NCBI GenBank assembly: GCA_023974075.1
Contig: JAMFTG010000111.1
Location: 208,501-272,500, forward strand
Direction: 5' to 3'
Source: Chaenocephalus aceratus
Taxonomy: Eukaryota; Chordata; Actinopteri; Perciformes; Channichthyidae
Length of the DNA: 64,000 nucleotides
This document shows positions 61,775 to 64,000 of this stretch, one piece after another. Position 1 is the stretch's first letter. Each line of letters opens with the position of its first letter. Position numbers and translations under genes: made by a program. The notes under the pieces were generated by a model. That model was given only the letters and a program-made list of their open reading frames with translations, was not told where the DNA came from and did no database searches.

Positions 61775-62704
61775 TAGTGATGTTACGTATTGCGCCGAGG
61801 CTTCGGAGCGTGTGTCGAGTAATCCCCGAAGCTTTTTGTGAAGCTTGTATCGAGGCTTGTGTCGTTTTGGGCCAGTGACGTCACCGATGACAAACGAAGC
61901 CTCGCTGCCTGTCGATACCACGTGACTGCTTCACGAAGCGAGTCAGATCGGTTGAACCGGTGAACCACAACGCTCATAATACCCATGGATGTATAATAAG
62001 AACGATGTTACCCCTCCTGTACCCGGGCCCGGGGACACGATGGAATCAAGAGAGCTCAGACCCTCACTCATATAGAGGTCGGAACATGTCATAAGTATAA
62101 ATAAATACAAGCATAAATAAATGTAGGAATAAAAACATCAATAAATACAGGAATACATATGATGCAGTGTTTTCAGGGAGCTTCAGTGTGTGTGCTGTGG
62201 CTCAGCTGGAAAGCAGTCGACTCATGACCGCAGGGTCGCTGGTTCAACGACTGAACAATACGTCTTTTTTGTTGTTTATAAAAGCTACAGCTAAATGAGA
62301 TAATGTAGTTAATAAATGTATTCTTTGATATGGTTTAGCCTTTCTCAGGCTTCAACATGGTTACGTTTACGAATATTATTGAGGAATATAAATCCCTCTT
62401 TGCAATGTTTACCAGCCTCCTTAGGCTTTTCAATCACAATCATTCAACTGGAATAGAAACAATATTGTTGACATGAAAATATGATTTAATGTTTAGAGTT
62501 ATTCTAAGGCTTTACTCATTGGGAACTCGGTATGAGATCGAGCACACTGTTGAGATGTCCAATCTGCCTGTTGTACACACTTTGACCAGCAGGGGGTTTG
62601 TGTTCAGATGAAGCCCATGATGAAGCCTCGTGAGATGAAGCCTTTTGCGAACCAATTGGCTGGAAAGCTTCAAAGCTTCATAAGGCTTCATCTCACCATC
62701 ACTA
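61775..62704. mobile_element. hAT-like element with perfect 8-bp TSD
   Basis: It starts TAGTGATG and ends CATCACTA. The exact duplication ctaaatgg is at 61767-61774 and 62705-62712. The subterminal parts are rich in gaagctt / aagcttc motifs on both sides (cgaggcttcgg, cttcaaagcttcataagg). The 930 bp have no transposase and contain a tRNA-like module at 62198-62250. Confidence 0.9.
62198..62250 (+). repeat. tRNA-derived module (box A and box B) inside the hAT
   Basis: TGGCTCAGCTGG (62198-62209) fits the pol III box A consensus exactly. GGTTCAACGA (62241-62250) fits the first half of box B. The 43-nt spacing is that of a real tRNA. Outside the boxes it is degenerate, so it is a SINE head or tRNA relic, not a functional tRNA gene. 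Confidence 0.55.
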
Positions 62705-62712
62705 CTAAATGG

Positions 62713-63278
62713 AGTCTCTGAGAAGGTTCAAAATTGGTACTTTAATTAATAAAAAGCGCGGGGTAATGTTACAAGCAGGATATTGTTCAGTCAGGAGAGA
62801 AAGTCTGCAGCTTCCTCTCCCAGGTGCTGGCCGTGCAGAAGAGAGCTTATTCGTCCTTCCCGCTTCTGGCTGTTCGCTCCTCCTCTCTGGGAGCTGTAGT
62901 GACGTAGGGGACCTCCCCCCCTCGTTCGTCTGTGTCCGATATCGCGTTAAACAGAGGATTTCGACATTTTACATTCACTGCTTACTTCCACATGCCTTTT
63001 CTCCTCCTTATCTCTTTCATAACTTTATATGTAACACATGTTAACGGCGTCAATAGCCACTTTAATGATACTAATGGGCGGTAGTCCCGGATGTCGTCGT
63101 GACGGATTTTCAGAATAAAAGCTTGGTATTGAGAACTTCCGGGTTTTTTCCAGAATAAAATAGCATTTAAACTGACGGTATGTTTAAGGTACATTATGCC
63201 ATAAAACATTGATTTTAATTTCTAACACTACCCTACATTGAAAACAGTTGTAGTAACTAGTTTGGGAAGAAAGTGGGA
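62713..63278. other. unique sequence, no gene recognised
   Basis: A plus-strand open frame at 62709-63044 begins at the ATGG of the duplication and gives no known protein. Confidence 0.4.
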
Positions 63279-63286
63279 CATCTAGC

Positions 63287-63437
63287 CAGGGCCGTCCCTC
63301 CCTACAGGCTGATCATGCAGACTGCGTGGGGCCTCACCTCGCGGAGGGGGCCTCACCTCGCGGAGGGGGCCTCACCTCGCGGAGGGGGCCTCACCTCGCG
63401 GAGGGGGCCTCACCTGAGCCGAAAAGGGACGGCCCTG
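63287..63437. mobile_element. 151-bp hAT-like MITE with perfect TSD and internal 19-bp repeats
   Basis: It starts CAGGGCCGTCCCT and ends AGGGACGGCCCTG, with catctagc duplicated exactly at 63279-63286 and 63438-63445. About four copies of ggggcctcacctcgcggag (19 bp) fill the interior. Too short to encode anything. Confidence 0.9.
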
Positions 63438-63445
63438 CATCTAGC

Positions 63446-63952
63446 AGCTGAAAAGCATTACATATTTCTCAAGAGTTGTTCAAAACCAAACCACCTTTAA
63501 AGGAGTTCATTATGCTTACAATCAGCTAATTGTGTAAACATTCTTAGCCATAATTCACAAGCAATTAACATAACATTTCTCTAAAGGAAACGTATCCCAA
63601 CATGCTGCTTATGAACTGTTTTCTTTGAGAATGGGAAACCCAAAATGTGGTTGGTAAAACTCCCCCAGTAGAGATATAACACCACGACTGACATCAGTGT
63701 ATGCGTCTTCTGTTACTGAGCTGTAGCTCTCCGTCTCATCTCACCGTAATTATGACCCACTACATGATCAGAGCAAAAAGACTTCTTTGATCGCCGGGGC
63801 GATACACGAACTCTATCGGATCCTCTTTTAAAGTGTCATGCGTCTTGAATACTTGGAACTGCATGGACTTGTTAAGACCTCTCATGTGTAGAGTTCTTCT
63901 TCAACAAAAAGGTAATACATACATAACAAGAGGTAATAGATGGACATTTAAA
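63446..63952. other. unique sequence, no gene seen
   Basis: Nothing recognised. Confidence 0.4.
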
Positions 63953-64000
63953 GGTGGGGTAGGTAAGTTTGAGAAACCGGCTCGAGATCGCTAGAATTTG
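63953..64000 (+). mobile_element. left end of an AAAGGTGGGGTAGGTA MITE, cut by the window
   Basis: ttaaaggtggggtaggtaag then tttgagaaacc and gctcgagatcgctagaattt matches the first 48 bp of the copy at 15837-16206. Confidence 0.75.

Noticed and set aside
62198..62250. Functional tRNA gene
   Set aside because: Box A is good, but box B is incomplete and the stems do not pair well; it lies inside a transposon.
62709..63044. 111-codon plus-strand frame starting at the hAT target site
   Set aside because: The start codon lies in the TSD, the residues resemble nothing known, and it spans CpG-rich non-coding-looking sequence.

Overview
The window is vertebrate genomic DNA, almost certainly from a teleost fish. 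The signs are dispersed elements typical of teleosts (hAT-like elements ending CAGTGGTTCCCAACC, CAGGGGTGTCAAACTC or TAGGGCTGCACGAT, a tRNA-derived SINE that shares an 'aggGATTAATAAAG' tail with LINEs, and the TTAAAGGGGACATATTATGC element), plus very long CA, GATA and other tandem arrays. The species cannot be read from the sequence.

Only one exon can be named with confidence: 14291-14364 on the minus strand. It encodes the last part of an EGF-like domain and the start of the juxtamembrane stalk of neuregulin-3 (nrg3). It has a clean acceptor, a clean donor and phase 1 at both ends. I found no neighbouring nrg3 exon, so the window is best read as one small exon inside two very large introns of a minus-strand nrg3 gene. 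The upstream intron runs to higher coordinates and the downstream intron to lower coordinates. Two unassigned coding candidates are given at low confidence: a two-exon plus-strand ORF at 4569-4816 and a minus-strand ORF at 58651-58950.

Everything else is repeat biology. By hand-drawn boundaries, tandem arrays fill about 16-17 kb, roughly a quarter of the window. The main ones are a 72-bp array (5.2-8.6 kb), an 83-bp array (10.5-11.3 kb), four arrays of one 57-bp unit (20.5, 24.0, 46.4 and 59.4 kb), a 12-bp C-rich array (44.3-45.4 kb), 33/48/37-bp arrays inside two related elements (53.9-58.3 kb), and many di-, tri- and tetranucleotide tracts. Several arrays can be traced to an internal or terminal segment of a dispersed element.

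Transposons are mostly non-autonomous. hAT-like copies with 8-bp target-site duplications are at 3507-4442, 16998-20053, 40337-40881, 48447-50066, 61775-62704 and 63287-63437. A three-level nest occupies 17.0-20.1 kb. There is a 398-bp solo LTR with a perfect 5-bp duplication (39203-39600), a 5'-truncated LINE carrying the reverse-transcriptase FADD box (33859-34826), and two SINE copies. No intact transposase or full-length autonomous element was seen. Several elements carry inverted duplications that look like template-switch products, the most striking being the hAT at 3507-4442. I see no CRISPR array, operon, rRNA or intact tRNA gene.
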